Assembly (NCBI RefSeq): GCF_028369105.1
Contig: NZ_JAQNDO010000001.1
Coordinates: 7,286,501-7,350,500, forward strand
Direction: 5' to 3'
DNA from: Polyangium mundeleinium
GTDB lineage: Bacteria; Myxococcota_A; Polyangia; Polyangiales; Polyangiaceae
DNA length: 64,000 bases
Both the position numbers and the translations under genes were made by a program. The notes beneath the pieces are model-generated. The model searched no databases. It was not told the DNA's origin and saw only the letters and a program-made list of their open reading frames with translations. This document shows, one piece after another, positions 8,588-16,843 of this stretch (position 1 is the first letter of the stretch; the number at the start of each line of letters is the position of its first letter).

Positions 8588-9507
8588 TTCGCCGCGGGCG
8601 TCTCCCAGCCCGCCCACGGCGGCGTGCGCAGGAGATCCTTGAAGAACTGCACGACCACGCGCGCTTTGGCCGGCACGTGCCGCGCCGCGGGAACCACCGC
8701 GTGGATCGGGACGGGCGAAGGGCGCCGCCACCCCGGCAGGACCCGGACGAGCCGGCCGTCGCGCAAGTGGCTCGCTGAATGGAACACGGGCACGAAAATG
8801 ATGCCGAGGCCCCGACAAGCAGCCTCCACGAGCATTTGCCCGCTGTTCGTGGTGAGCGAGCCGGAGACCTTGATCTGCACCTGCCGCTCCCCGCTCGCGA
8901 GCTCCCACGAGGTCGGGAGCGCATGGTACGCATAACTCAGACATTCGTGCGCGGCGAGATCCTCCGGCGCGCGCGGGGCGCCCCGTCGTTCGAGGTACGC
9001 GGGGGCCGCGCAAAGGACCATCTCGGCGGTCGCGAGCCGCTGCGCGACGAGGCTCGTCTCCGACAGGTCGCCGACGCGAATCGCGAGGTCGAACCCCTCG
9101 GCCAGGAGGTCCACGTGCCGATCCAGGAAGACCGCATCCAGCAGGAGCCCCGGATGCCGCGCCTTGAGCTCGGCGAGGGGCTGCATGAAATGGTAGGCCC
9201 CCAGCGTCGTCGGCAGCGTGATCCGGATCTTCCCGACGAGCTTCGTCTGGAGCTCCGTGGCCACGTTCTCCGCCTCTTCGAGCGCGCGCATCACCTCGGT
9301 GCAGCGCTCGAAGTACGTCCGGCCCGGCTCCGTGAGCGAAAGCGCGCGCGTGCTCCGATGCAGGAGGCGCACGCCGAGCCGATCTTCGAGCCGTGAAACG
9401 AGCTTGCTCGCATACGACTTGGTCACGCCGAGCCGCTTCGCCGCGCCCGTGAAGCTGCCCTCGTCGACGACGACGACGAACGCCTCGGCCTCGAAAAAGC
9501 GGCTCAC
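8566..9507 (-). CDS. LysR-family transcriptional regulator
   Basis: A LysR regulator of 313 residues. The N-terminal winged helix-turn-helix is 'VVDEGSFTGAAKRLGV' followed by 'YASKLVSRLEDRLGVRL'. The effector-binding domain (about 85-295) includes 'GKIRITLPTTLGAYHF', 'FDLAIRVGDLSETSLVA' and 'EAACRGLGIIFVPV'. It belongs to the subgroup that usually controls a divergent or nearby oxidoreductase or hydrolase. The GTG at 9507 is preferred over the upstream GTG at 9528 because GGGAGG sits 5 nt before it and the family N-terminus begins there. It converges on the MBL lipoprotein gene; the closest divergent gene lies outside its promoter region. Confidence 0.9.
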   Translation of the reverse strand: MSRFFEAEAFVVVVDEGSFTGAAKRLGVTKSYASKLVSRLEDRLGVRLLHRSTRALSLTEPGRTYFERCTEVMRALEEAENVATELQTKLVGKIRITLPTTLGAYHFMQPLAELKARHPGLLLDAVFLDRHVDLLAEGFDLAIRVGDLSETSLVAQRLATAEMVLCAAPAYLERRGAPRAPEDLAAHECLSYAYHALPTSWELASGERQVQIKVSGSLTTNSGQMLVEAACRGLGIIFVPVFHSASHLRDGRLVRVLPGWRRPSPVPIHAVVPAARHVPAKARVVVQFFKDLLRTPPWAGWETPAANQGDRSS

Positions 9508-9660
9508 GAGCGCCTCCCGCTTCGCCACGCGACGTCCGCGTCCGTGATTCGCCTGTCAGATTTGCTTCGTGCGCCGTGTCGCATCACGGGCAGTATCGGC
9601 GGGAGGCGCGCGCGCGTCCATGGCGGCGCATCGCCATGGACGTCTTCGCCCCTGCGCGGC

Positions 9661-10278
9661 CTAAAGCGCGGCGAGGAGCTCCGCCGTGGTCACGATCGCG
9701 TGGGCGAACGTCGGCGCATTGAACACGTGGGCCGCGTGCAGCATTTCGGGCTCGAAGGCGGCCGTGGCATCCGTCACCAGCGTGACGTGATAACCAAGCT
9801 CCATCGCGTACCGCCCCGTGGATTCGACGCACGTATTCGCCACCATGCCGATGAGGATGACCCGCCCAATCCCGTGCTGCTTGAGCTGATGGTCGAGGTC
9901 GGTGTTGGCGAACCCGTTCTGCGCCCAGTGCTCCTTGATGAGGACGTCGCCTTCCTTGGGCGCGAAATCCGGGTGCCACTCCGCGCCCCAGGACCCCTTC
10001 TGGAAGACCTGCAGCTTGGCCGCCCCGAGCTGATACGGGGTCGGATGCTTCCAGGTCGCGAAGTCGTTCGGCTCGGACTTGTGGTGGGGGACCACGAACA
10101 GGCGAATGCCGGCGCCCCGCGCGGCGGCGACGATCTGGCGAAGGTGTTCGAGGACGTTGTTCGCCTCGATCGAGCCCTTCAAGCGCGGAAAGAGCTTCCC
10201 GCCTTCGCTCAGGAAGTCGTTGTAAGGATCGATGAACAGGAGCCCCGTCGATTCCGGCGCGTAAAGCTTCGTGGTCAC
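9661..10278 (-). CDS. Isochorismatase-family cysteine hydrolase
   Basis: The protein has 205 residues, the usual size for the isochorismatase-like cysteine hydrolase family. It has the catalytic Asp in 'LLFIDPYNDF', a mid-protein acidic/Lys region 'EGDVLIKEHWAQNGF' and the nucleophile loop 'GMVANTCVESTGRYA' with the catalytic Cys. These enzymes hydrolyse isochorismate, nicotinamide, carbamoylsarcosine or similar C-N or vinyl-ether bonds; the substrate cannot be told from sequence. The start is a GTG after AAGGAGCC. It is the third gene of an operon with two alpha/beta hydrolases, only 13 bp downstream of the second. Confidence 0.9.
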   Translation of the reverse strand: MTTKLYAPESTGLLFIDPYNDFLSEGGKLFPRLKGSIEANNVLEHLRQIVAAARGAGIRLFVVPHHKSEPNDFATWKHPTPYQLGAAKLQVFQKGSWGAEWHPDFAPKEGDVLIKEHWAQNGFANTDLDHQLKQHGIGRVILIGMVANTCVESTGRYAMELGYHVTLVTDATAAFEPEMLHAAHVFNAPTFAHAIVTTAELLAAL

Positions 10279-10291
10279 GGTGGGCTCCTTT

Positions 10292-11149
10292 TCACGACGT
10301 GCTGCGCACGAACGTCGCGATGTGCTCGGCCGTGGCTTCCGGATGCTCGTGCTGCGGCCCGTGGCCGGCGCGCGGGTAGGTCAAAAGCTGCACCGTCGGC
10401 AGCTCCTGGTTCAGCGCGTACCAGTTCTCGACCGGGAAGATGATGTCGTGATCCCCGCCGACATGCAGGATCGGCAACTTGGTCGCCTTCAAGGCCTGCA
10501 GGATGGGATCGGCCGGGAACAGCGAGCTCTTCGGCTTGTCGCCGAGGACGGCCGCGGCCCAGTCGGCGGGGACGGGGACGCTGCGATTCTCGGTTCGCTG
10601 CGCGATACGATCCGCCGAGCGGCGCGCGGCTTCCCGGCTCGCCTGCGACCGCGGCTCGAAGAACAGGATGACTTCGTCTTCGAAGCTGTTCACGGGTTTC
10701 CCCGCCGTATCGTAAAAAAGCTGCTCGGCGGGCTTGACGTTCGGGCCAGGCGGCGCGGTGCCGATCAGGACGGCGTGGCTCAGGCGCTCGGGGAACATGG
10801 CCACCACCACCTGCGCGGCGAGCCCGCCGAGCGACCAGCCGCTGATCACCACGCCCCTGAGGTCGAGCGCCTCGATCAGATCGTTCGCGTCCTTGGCGAG
10901 CGCGAAGGGCGAATAATCCTTTTCGCCGGTCGAGAGCCCGAGGCCGCTGTAATCGAACGTGATGACCTGGAAACCACGCGCCGCGAGGGCATCGAGGAAC
11001 GCCGGGTCCCAGACGTCCATGTTCCCGCGGAACCGCGTGCAGAGCACGATCGGCTTGCCGGTCCCGATGGATCGGTACGCGAGGCGCCGGCCCTTCGATT
11101 CGACGAACTGGTTCGGCGCGGTGATGGCTGTGTGCTCATTCGTGCTCAT
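10292..11149 (-). CDS. Alpha/beta-hydrolase
   Basis: An alpha/beta-hydrolase of 285 residues. The nucleophile elbow is 'VISGWSLGGLAAQV' (G-W-S-L-G). An acid residue lies in 'HVGGDHDIIFPVENW' and the histidine in 'YPRAGHGPQHEHP'. The oxyanion strand normally HG is here 'LCTRFRGNMDVWD', as in epoxide-hydrolase or homoserine-acetyl-like relatives with altered first loops. No signal peptide is present, so it is cytoplasmic. The ATG at 11149 follows AAGGAG and is preferred to an in-frame ATG 27 nt upstream. It is the middle gene of the hydrolase operon, 23 bp after the first hydrolase. Confidence 0.88.
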   Translation of the reverse strand: MSTNEHTAITAPNQFVESKGRRLAYRSIGTGKPIVLCTRFRGNMDVWDPAFLDALAARGFQVITFDYSGLGLSTGEKDYSPFALAKDANDLIEALDLRGVVISGWSLGGLAAQVVVAMFPERLSHAVLIGTAPPGPNVKPAEQLFYDTAGKPVNSFEDEVILFFEPRSQASREAARRSADRIAQRTENRSVPVPADWAAAVLGDKPKSSLFPADPILQALKATKLPILHVGGDHDIIFPVENWYALNQELPTVQLLTYPRAGHGPQHEHPEATAEHIATFVRSTS

Positions 11150-11172
11150 GAGGTGGCTCCTTCCCGGTACGT

Positions 11173-11997
11173 TCATTTCCCGCCGATGAAGGCGAGGAGG
11201 TCAGCGTTGATGCGATCCTTGTGCGTCGACGGCAGGCCGTGGTCGCCGCCCGCGTACACCCGAAGCTCCGATCCCTTGACCAGCTTCGCCGCCGCCTGCG
11301 CGCTCGCGCCGAACGGCACGATCTGGTCGTCGTCGCCGTGGAGGAACAACGTCGGCACGTCGATCTTCTTCAGATCCTCGGTGAAGTCGGTCTCGGAGAA
11401 CGCCTTGATGCAATCGAGCGCGTTCTTGAGCCCCGCCTGCATCCCCTGCCGCCAGAAGCTGTCGCGCAGGCCCTCCGAGAGCCGGCCGCCCGGGCGGTTC
11501 GCGCCGTAAAACGGCGTCGGCAGGTCCTTGAAGAACTGCGAGCGATCCGCCGTCACGGCCGCGCGGATGCCATTGAAGACCTCGATCGGCAGGCCGCCCG
11601 GGTTCGCCTCGGTCTTCAGCATCAGCGGCGGCACGGCGCCGACGAGGACGAGCTTCGCGACCCGCGCGCTGCCGTGCCGGCCGAGGTACCGCGTGACCTC
11701 GCCGCCGCCCGTCGAATGGCCGACGAGCGTGGCCTCGCGCAGGTCGAGGTGATTCAAGAGCTCCGCGAGATCATCGGCGTACGTGTCCATCTCGTTGCCG
11801 CCATAAGGCTGGCTCGAGCGGCCGTGTCCGCGGCGATCGTGGGCGATGCATCGGTATCCGCGCGCCGCGAGGAAGACCATCTGGTCCTCCCACGCATCGG
11901 CGCTCAGCGGCCAGCCGTGGCTGAAGACCACCGGCCGGCCGGCGCCCCAGTCCTTGTAGTAAATCTGCGTCCCATCCTGGACCGTGATCGTGGCCAT
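11173..11997 (-). CDS. Alpha/beta-hydrolase (chloroperoxidase/esterase type)
   Basis: The 274-residue protein matches the non-haem chloroperoxidase/arylesterase subgroup throughout. It has '[18 protein letters not shown]' at the N-terminus, '[15 protein letters not shown]', nucleophile elbow '[19 protein letters not shown]', acid '[11 protein letters not shown]' and His in '[12 protein letters not shown]'. The catalytic Ser-Asp-His triad is intact. Such enzymes hydrolyse small esters or lactones and can form peracids with H2O2. It is the first gene of a three-gene operon, with a GGAGGGAG ribosome-binding site. A palindromic operator candidate at 12065-12082 lies about 70 bp upstream, shared with the protoglobin and lipase genes. 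Confidence 0.93.
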   Translation of the reverse strand: MATITVQDGTQIYYKDWGAGRPVVFSHGWPLSADAWEDQMVFLAARGYRCIAHDRRGHGRSSQPYGGNEMDTYADDLAELLNHLDLREATLVGHSTGGGEVTRYLGRHGSARVAKLVLVGAVPPLMLKTEANPGGLPIEVFNGIRAAVTADRSQFFKDLPTPFYGANRPGGRLSEGLRDSFWRQGMQAGLKNALDCIKAFSETDFTEDLKKIDVPTLFLHGDDDQIVPFGASAQAAAKLVKGSELRVYAGGDHGLPSTHKDRINADLLAFIGGK

Positions 11998-12030
11998 GGT
12001 GCTTGCACTCCCTCCGTATCGAACAGCGGA

Positions 12031-12082
12031 GCCGCTCGTGTATCGCAGCCAGACCCGACCAGGAACCCGACCAAGGTCGGGT
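12031..12082 (-). promoter_or_regulatory. Palindromic operator and promoter block, copy 1
   Basis: An 18-bp perfect palindrome ACCCGACCAAGGTCGGGT lies at 12065-12082, with an extra half-site ACCCGACC at 12053-12060. A conserved block reading ATACACGAGCGGC on the minus strand (12043-12031) follows 21 bp downstream. The same arrangement occurs before the protoglobin and the 15.7-kb hydrolase. The site precedes the hydrolase-hydrolase-isochorismatase operon. A binding site for the neighbouring FixJ-like regulator is the simplest inference. Confidence 0.6.
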
Positions 12083-12106
12083 GTCGCCGAAGACCCTGGA
12101 GGCTCC

Positions 12107-12700
12107 TCAGAACGTCGAGGGTGCGACGTAGGGCTCGCTCCAGAGCGTGATCTGCAGCGTGATCGACTTGAACCACGCCGTGTGCATGGCCTCCACCTCG
12201 GCGGCGCTGTGCCCTTTCTTCGCGAGGAAGGGCTTGATCGTCGCCGTGATCGGCACGATGAAGGCGATCAGGTAGCGCAGGTTGATCGATTGCGCGGCGG
12301 AGGCGATGCCGTCGGTCTTGCCCTTCTTCGCGCTCGTGTGGCGCAGGCCGATCTCGTACTGGTAGTCGAGCCAGGCGCGGTCGTAGTTCGCGGCGCAGGT
12401 GTCGCGGATCCACTGCCCGAAGCGGCGCCGCACGCCGCCCAGGTAGTCCATGTTCGGCTTGCCGTCGGCGCCACTGAAATAATACACGAGGTGCGGGTGC
12501 GAGCCGACGAAGCCGTACCAGACGTCGAGCACGGCCTCGATCTGGTCGTCGAGCACCTCGCCCGCCAAACGCAGAGAACGCACGTCGTCCTCGCCGAGCA
12601 GCACGGTCTGCTTGAGCAGGGCGAACTCCTCGTCGCTGAGCGGCGAGCGCGCGACGTTCGAGGTGCCGAGGGTGTAGCCGGGGATCGCGGGGGTGTTCAT
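12107..12700 (-). CDS. Protoglobin (globin-coupled haem protein)
   Basis: This 197-residue single-domain haem protein matches the protoglobin family along its length. Characteristic segments are '[17 protein letters not shown]', '[18 protein letters not shown]', '[18 protein letters not shown]', '[11 protein letters not shown]' (His121, the expected proximal haem ligand), '[17 protein letters not shown]' and '[19 protein letters not shown]'. Protoglobins bind O2, CO and NO and have been tied to gas sensing or reactive-nitrogen detoxification. The start is the ATG with AAGGAGCC upstream; a longer in-frame extension is unrelated to the family. It forms its own unit behind a second copy of the palindromic operator, next to a PAS-GAF-PAS kinase. 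Confidence 0.93.
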   Translation of the reverse strand: MNTPAIPGYTLGTSNVARSPLSDEEFALLKQTVLLGEDDVRSLRLAGEVLDDQIEAVLDVWYGFVGSHPHLVYYFSGADGKPNMDYLGGVRRRFGQWIRDTCAANYDRAWLDYQYEIGLRHTSAKKGKTDGIASAAQSINLRYLIAFIVPITATIKPFLAKKGHSAAEVEAMHTAWFKSITLQITLWSEPYVAPSTF

Positions 12701-12848
12701 CGAGGGCTCCTTGAAGGGTTCAGGTGGGGTGCGCGCGGGAACATGCGTCCAAAGGCCGGCCCGCCGGCGCCCCTCCTCGTCGTCCATGGGTCCCATCCTC
12801 GACGGAGCGCATGGCCATGCCGCGTGCGCTCGCTCCGTGTCGGACAGC

Positions 12849-12901
12849 GCCGCTCGTGTATCGCAGCCAGACCAGACCCGTGAACCCGACCAAGGTCGGG
12901 T
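12849..12901 (-). promoter_or_regulatory. Palindromic operator and promoter block, copy 2
   Basis: The palindrome ACCCGACCAAGGTCGGGT is repeated exactly at 12884-12901. The ATACACGAGCGGC block (minus strand, 12861-12849) starts 22 bp downstream, against 21 bp in copy 1. The intervening bases and the GCAGCCAGACC segment are also largely conserved. It lies about 150-200 bp upstream of the protoglobin start and just past the stop of the response regulator gene. Confidence 0.6.
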
Positions 12902-12913
12902 GTCGGGAAAAGG

Positions 12914-13558
12914 CTACAGGCGCCGCGGCGTCGTCGACCTTCGCGGATCCTCCGCGAGCTTTTCGGCGAATCGCACGAGCTCGGCGACCGAAGAGGCCTG
13001 CATCTTCTGCATGACCTGCGCCCGCTGCTCCTTCACCGTCGCCTCGCGTGTCCCGAACTCCGCGGCGATCTGCTTGTTCAATCGTCCCGCGACGACCCCC
13101 GCCATCACCTCGCGCTCGCGCGCCGAGAGGCTCTCGTACCGGCGCCGCAGCTCCGCGAACCGCTCGGCCTCTTCGCGCGCGACCTGATCCTGCGCGAGCG
13201 CCTCGCGAATGGCGCGGACCAGCTCCTCGGCGCGGAACGGTTTGGTCAGGAACTCGATCGCGCCGGCCTTCATGGCGCGAACGGACATGGGGATGTCGCC
13301 GTGCCCCGTGAGGAACACGATGGGCCGCGGGACGTCGGCTTCGAGCAGCCGCTGCTGGAGCTCCAGCCCATTCAGATCGGGCAGCCGGACGTCGAGCACG
13401 AGGCAACCGGGGATGTCGTCCCGCTGGGCGTCGAGGAACGCCCGCGCCGTCGGAAAGGCCTCGACCGCGAGCCCGATCGATCCGAGCAGGCGCCCGAGCC
13501 CGTCGCGCACGGACTCGTCGTCGTCGACGATGAAGACCACGGGCGCCGTCGGGCTCAC
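12914..13558 (-). CDS. FixJ-family response regulator
   Basis: A 214-residue two-domain response regulator. The receiver domain (about 6-120) has acidic residues 'IVDDDES', phospho-acceptor Asp56 in 'LVLDVRLPDLNG', Thr in 'FLTGHGDIPMSV' and Lys in 'EFLTKPF'. The LuxR/GerE helix-turn-helix (about 140-200) reads 'YESLSAREREVMAGVVAG' with 'NKQIAAEFGTREATVK'. FixJ proteins activate transcription when phosphorylated by a PAS-containing FixL-type kinase. The GTG start overlaps the kinase stop (GTGA), so the pair is co-translated. The palindromes near neighbouring promoters are candidate targets. Confidence 0.94.
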   Translation of the reverse strand: MSPTAPVVFIVDDDESVRDGLGRLLGSIGLAVEAFPTARAFLDAQRDDIPGCLVLDVRLPDLNGLELQQRLLEADVPRPIVFLTGHGDIPMSVRAMKAGAIEFLTKPFRAEELVRAIREALAQDQVAREEAERFAELRRRYESLSAREREVMAGVVAGRLNKQIAAEFGTREATVKEQRAQVMQKMQASSVAELVRFAEKLAEDPRRSTTPRRL

Positions 13559-15573
13559 GCGGGCACCTCGATCGAAAGCTCGAAGGTCGCGCCGAACGCC
13601 TCGTTCGGTCGGGCCCACAGCTTGCCGCCGTGCCGCTCGAGGATGGAGCGGCTGATGGGCAGGCCCATGCCGAGCCCGTTCTCCTTGGTCGTGTAAAACG
13701 CGTCGAACAGGCGCGCGCTGTCGATGGCGTCGAGCCCGACGCCGGCGTCCTCGACCGCGAGGTGCACGAAGGCCCCGCTCGATCGCCGCGTGACAAAGGT
13801 GCTGATCCGGACACGGCGCCGCTCCGGCGGCACGTCCTTCGAGGCCTCGGCGGCGTTGAGCATCAGGTTCAGGACCACCTGCTGCAGTTGCACCGGATCC
13901 CCCAGCACCGGCGGCAGATCGGGGAGCAACGCCTGCTGCACGGCGATGCCCTGCCGCGTGAGCTCGGGCGAGACGAGCGGGACGACGTCGCGGACGACGC
14001 CGTTGAGGCAACACGGCTGATGGCGCGGCGGCGCTCGGGAGAGGAGCGAGCGGATCCTGTAGAGCACCTGGCCGGCGCGCTCGCCGTCGCCGAGGATCGC
14101 GGTGAGCGACTCGCGCACCCGGCCGAGGTCGGGCGGATCGGCGGCGAGCCAGTTCAGCGCGGCGTTCGCGTCGGCGACGATCGCCGCGAGCGGCTGGTTG
14201 ACCTCGTGGGCGATGGACGCCACGAGCTCGCCGAGGGTCGTGACGCGCGCGACGTGCGTGAGGGCCGCCTGCGCGCGTTGCAGCTCGTCGGCGGCGCGCC
14301 GCGTCGCGGTGATGTCCGTCGCGGCGCCGACGATCTCGGGGTGACCCGCGGCGTTGACGCGGAATCGGCCGACGACGCGGACGAGCTTCACCGATCCGTC
14401 TTCCATCACGAAGCGGTGCTCGTAGTCGAAGGTCTTGCCGTCGGAGAGCGCCTGCCGCACGAGGTCCGCGACCCACTCGCGGTCGCCTTCGTGGATGCGG
14501 CTCAGGATTTGCTCGATCGTGGGCCGGGGACGGATCGGCACCCCGAGGATCTCGCCGATGCCGTCGGACATGCTGAAATCGCGGCGCAGGAGGTCGCAGC
14601 CGAAGCTGCCGGTGCCGCTGAGGCGCTCGGCCTCGGCGCGGTAGGCCTCGCTGCGCCGCAGCGCCTCTTCCGATTGGCTGCGCTCGATGGCGATGCTCGT
14701 GATGTGGGAGCATCGTTCGAGCAGCTCGAGGTCGGCCTTCGCCGGCGTTCGTGGCTCCGTGGCGTAGATGCCGAACGCGCCGAGCACCCTGCCGTCGGAC
14801 GAGAGCATGGGCATCGACCAGCAAGCGCGGAGCCCATGGGCGAGCGCGCTCGCGCGAAACATGGCGCCGAGCGGATCCGCCTCGATGTCGGCGATGACCA
14901 CGAGCTCCCGCCGAAACGCCGCCGTGCCACACGAAAACGCCTCGGGCCCGATCGCAGAGCCGTCGATGACCTCGGTGTAGCTCCGCGGCAGCGTCAACGC
15001 GGCGACATGCCGCAACGTCTGCGTGTTCTCGTCGAGCAAGAGGATCGAGGCGCGCTGGCCGCTCGAAGCGCTCTCCACGAGGCGGACGACGCCTTCGAGG
15101 ATGGCGGAGATCGCCTCGCCGCGGGCGATCATCTCGAGGAGGCGCTGTTCGTCGACCGCCCGCACCTGGGCCTGCTTCTCGTCGTCGATGTCGCTGTTCA
15201 GGCCCCACCACCGCACGACCTCGCCGTGGTCGTCGCGCACGGGCCCGGCCTGGATCTGGAACCACCGATAGGCCCCGTCGGCGCGCCGCAGACGCGCCTC
15301 CATGCGCCCCTCCTTGCCAGCGGCGCGCAGCGCGGCCCAGGTCTCGACGACCGTCGCGAGGTCGTCGGGGTGGATCAGGTCCGTCGCCGGCCAGGCCCAG
15401 CCGAGGAGCTCCGCCTCGTCCTTGCCGGTGTAGTCGCGCCACCTTCGGCTCAGGAGCTCAATCGAGCCGTCGGCGCTGGCGCTCCAGACGAGGCCGGGCA
15501 GCATGTCGAGGATGCCGCGCAGCTCGCCTTCAGCCTGCGGGCGGACGTCTGAGGCACGCGGAACAAGGCTCAT
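13555..15573 (-). CDS. PAS-GAF-PAS sensor histidine kinase (FixL-like)
   Basis: This soluble 672-residue kinase has no transmembrane segment. Order of domains: PAS (about 15-135, 'GILDMLPGLVWSASADG', 'GAYRWFQIQAGPV'), GAF (about 150-300, 'ASILLLDENTQTLRHVAAL'), second PAS (about 320-435, 'EHRFVMEDGSVKLVRVVGR'), HisKA with 'GELVASIAHEVNQPLAAIV', and HATPase with N-box 'VVLNLMLNAAEAS' and G-boxes 'VEDAGVGLD' and 'GLGMGLPISRSILERHGG'. All catalytic boxes are intact. The start at 15573 is preferred because the extra 37 codons run through the upstream palindrome. No haem-binding His typical of true FixL is obvious, so the signal is unknown. Confidence 0.93.
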   Translation of the reverse strand: MSLVPRASDVRPQAEGELRGILDMLPGLVWSASADGSIELLSRRWRDYTGKDEAELLGWAWPATDLIHPDDLATVVETWAALRAAGKEGRMEARLRRADGAYRWFQIQAGPVRDDHGEVVRWWGLNSDIDDEKQAQVRAVDEQRLLEMIARGEAISAILEGVVRLVESASSGQRASILLLDENTQTLRHVAALTLPRSYTEVIDGSAIGPEAFSCGTAAFRRELVVIADIEADPLGAMFRASALAHGLRACWSMPMLSSDGRVLGAFGIYATEPRTPAKADLELLERCSHITSIAIERSQSEEALRRSEAYRAEAERLSGTGSFGCDLLRRDFSMSDGIGEILGVPIRPRPTIEQILSRIHEGDREWVADLVRQALSDGKTFDYEHRFVMEDGSVKLVRVVGRFRVNAAGHPEIVGAATDITATRRAADELQRAQAALTHVARVTTLGELVASIAHEVNQPLAAIVADANAALNWLAADPPDLGRVRESLTAILGDGERAGQVLYRIRSLLSRAPPRHQPCCLNGVVRDVVPLVSPELTRQGIAVQQALLPDLPPVLGDPVQLQQVVLNLMLNAAEASKDVPPERRRVRISTFVTRRSSGAFVHLAVEDAGVGLDAIDSARLFDAFYTTKENGLGMGLPISRSILERHGGKLWARPNEAFGATFELSIEVPA

Positions 15574-15641
15574 CTCCGCCTCGCACCCTACCTCGTTTTC
15601 CTGCCAAGCTGTACGGGAGTTGGTGGAACGGACGCCCCAAC

Positions 15642-15690
15642 ACCCACCTTTGGTCGGGTTCCGTCCGCCGAAGATCCCGGCCATACACGC
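15642..15690 (+). promoter_or_regulatory. Palindromic operator and promoter block, copy 3
   Basis: A degenerate copy ACCCACCTTTGGTCGGGT (15642-15659) is followed 23 bp later on the plus strand by ATACACG (15683-15689), matching the operator-to-promoter layout of copies 1 and 2. Orientation and spacing point to the hydrolase at 15738 as target. The site also lies 69-86 bp upstream of the divergent histidine kinase start, so it could serve autoregulation. Confidence 0.5.
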
Positions 15691-15737
15691 GCCGACGGCG
15701 CCTCCGCGTGCGCGGGGCCACGAAAGGGTTGGTCGAG

Positions 15738-16571
15738 ATGAAGGAAGAGACGTTCGAGGGCAAAGGTGGGCTGAAGATTTTCATGCGCTCGTGGCGTCCG
15801 GAGACGACGCCGCGCGCCGTGGTGTTGCTGGTCCACGGCTTCAAGGCCCACAGCGGCCTGTACCTGTGGACGGCGGAGCAGCTCGTCGCACAAGGGTTCG
15901 CCGTGTACGCGCTCGACCACCGCGGGCATGGGCGCTCGGAGGGCGAGCGGCTCTACACCGAGAAGTTCAGCGACTACGTGGACGACCTGCACACGTTCGT
16001 GACCCTGGCGAAGGCGCGGGAGCCCGGGCTTTCCGTGTTCCTGCTCGGGCACAGCGCGGGCGGCGTGATCTCGTCCATCTACACGCTCGAACACGGCGAG
16101 GAGATCGCGGGCTTCATCTGCGAGAGCTTCGCGCACGAGGTGCCCGCGCCGGACTTCGCGCTGGCGATCCTGAAGGGCCTCAGCCACATCGTGCCGCACG
16201 CGCACGTGCTCAAGCTGAACGACGACGACTTCTCACGCGACGCGGCCTTCGTCGAGCAGATGAAGACGGACCCCCTCATTCCGCGCGAGGGCTACCCGAC
16301 GCAGACCGTGGCCGAAATGGTGCGCGCAGACGAGCGGCTGAAGCGAGAATTCCCGCAGATCACGCGGCCGCTGCTGATCCTGCACGGCACGCTGGACAAG
16401 GTGACGTTGCCGCACGGCAGCCAGCTCTTCCACGAGAAGGCCGGGTCGACAGACAAGACGCTCAAGCTGTATGAAGGGCACTTCCACGACCTCTTGAACG
16501 ATGTCGGCAAGGAAGGCGTGTTCGGCGATATCGTGGAGTGGATCACGGCGCGGATTCCGGCGCGCAGCTGA
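15738..16571 (+). CDS. Monoacylglycerol-lipase-like alpha/beta hydrolase
   Basis: The 278-residue protein belongs to the serine aminopeptidase S33 / Hydrolase_4 group. It has oxyanion motif 'VLLVHGFKAHSGLY', 'VYALDHRGHGRSEGER', nucleophile elbow 'FLLGHSAGGVISS', acid in 'ILHGTLDKVTLPHGS' and His in 'LYEGHFHDLLND'. The lid-region pattern 'DRGHGxSEG' is typical of bacterial monoglyceride lipases and lysophospholipases. There is no signal peptide. The ATG at 15738 starts the family N-terminus. It is transcribed away from the two-component system and carries the third operator copy upstream. Confidence 0.92.
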   Translation: MKEETFEGKGGLKIFMRSWRPETTPRAVVLLVHGFKAHSGLYLWTAEQLVAQGFAVYALDHRGHGRSEGERLYTEKFSDYVDDLHTFVTLAKAREPGLSVFLLGHSAGGVISSIYTLEHGEEIAGFICESFAHEVPAPDFALAILKGLSHIVPHAHVLKLNDDDFSRDAAFVEQMKTDPLIPREGYPTQTVAEMVRADERLKREFPQITRPLLILHGTLDKVTLPHGSQLFHEKAGSTDKTLKLYEGHFHDLLNDVGKEGVFGDIVEWITARIPARS

Positions 16572-16574
16572 GGG

Positions 16575-16832
16575 AGGCGCCTCGCTGGGGCGTTGCCCCA
16601 GGCCCCAGCAGGGGCTGTCCGCCCCTGCACCCGGACCAGCCAGGGGCTGGACCCGGGGTCGATGAACTGCGCGATGCGCAGTTCATCGAACAGGCCGAGG
16701 CAAGACCGGCGACGACCCTGCCAACCAAGGCAGTAGCGCTGACGGTTCAACCGGCAACGTGTCGCTGCGTGCGACGACCTCCACGGTCTTGCCACCGGCG
16801 TCCGGGGCGGCGCCCCGGCGCGGCGGCTTGGG
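16575..16832 (+). repeat. Dispersed palindromic repeat, copy 1
   Basis: This noncoding element begins with a small hairpin (GGGGCGTTGCCCC) and has a perfect 14-bp stem with a 3-nt loop at 16659-16689 (core TGAACTGCGC/GCGCAGTTCA). It ends with a second GC hairpin (GGGGCGGCGCCCC). Sequences very close to it recur at 46302-46650 and partly at 39450-39610. Compared with the 46-kb copy, the second internal palindrome is deleted. It sits between two convergent genes. Confidence 0.75.
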
Positions 16833-16843
16833 GTGAAGTCCTC

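Noticed and set aside
12031-12060. Sigma-54 promoter before the hydrolase operon
   Set aside because: A GG element precedes the conserved block, but the GC at the required 10-bp spacing is absent in all three copies.
13630-15552. A 640-codon plus frame over the histidine kinase
   Set aside because: Antisense to a complete kinase with all catalytic boxes; no motif of its own.
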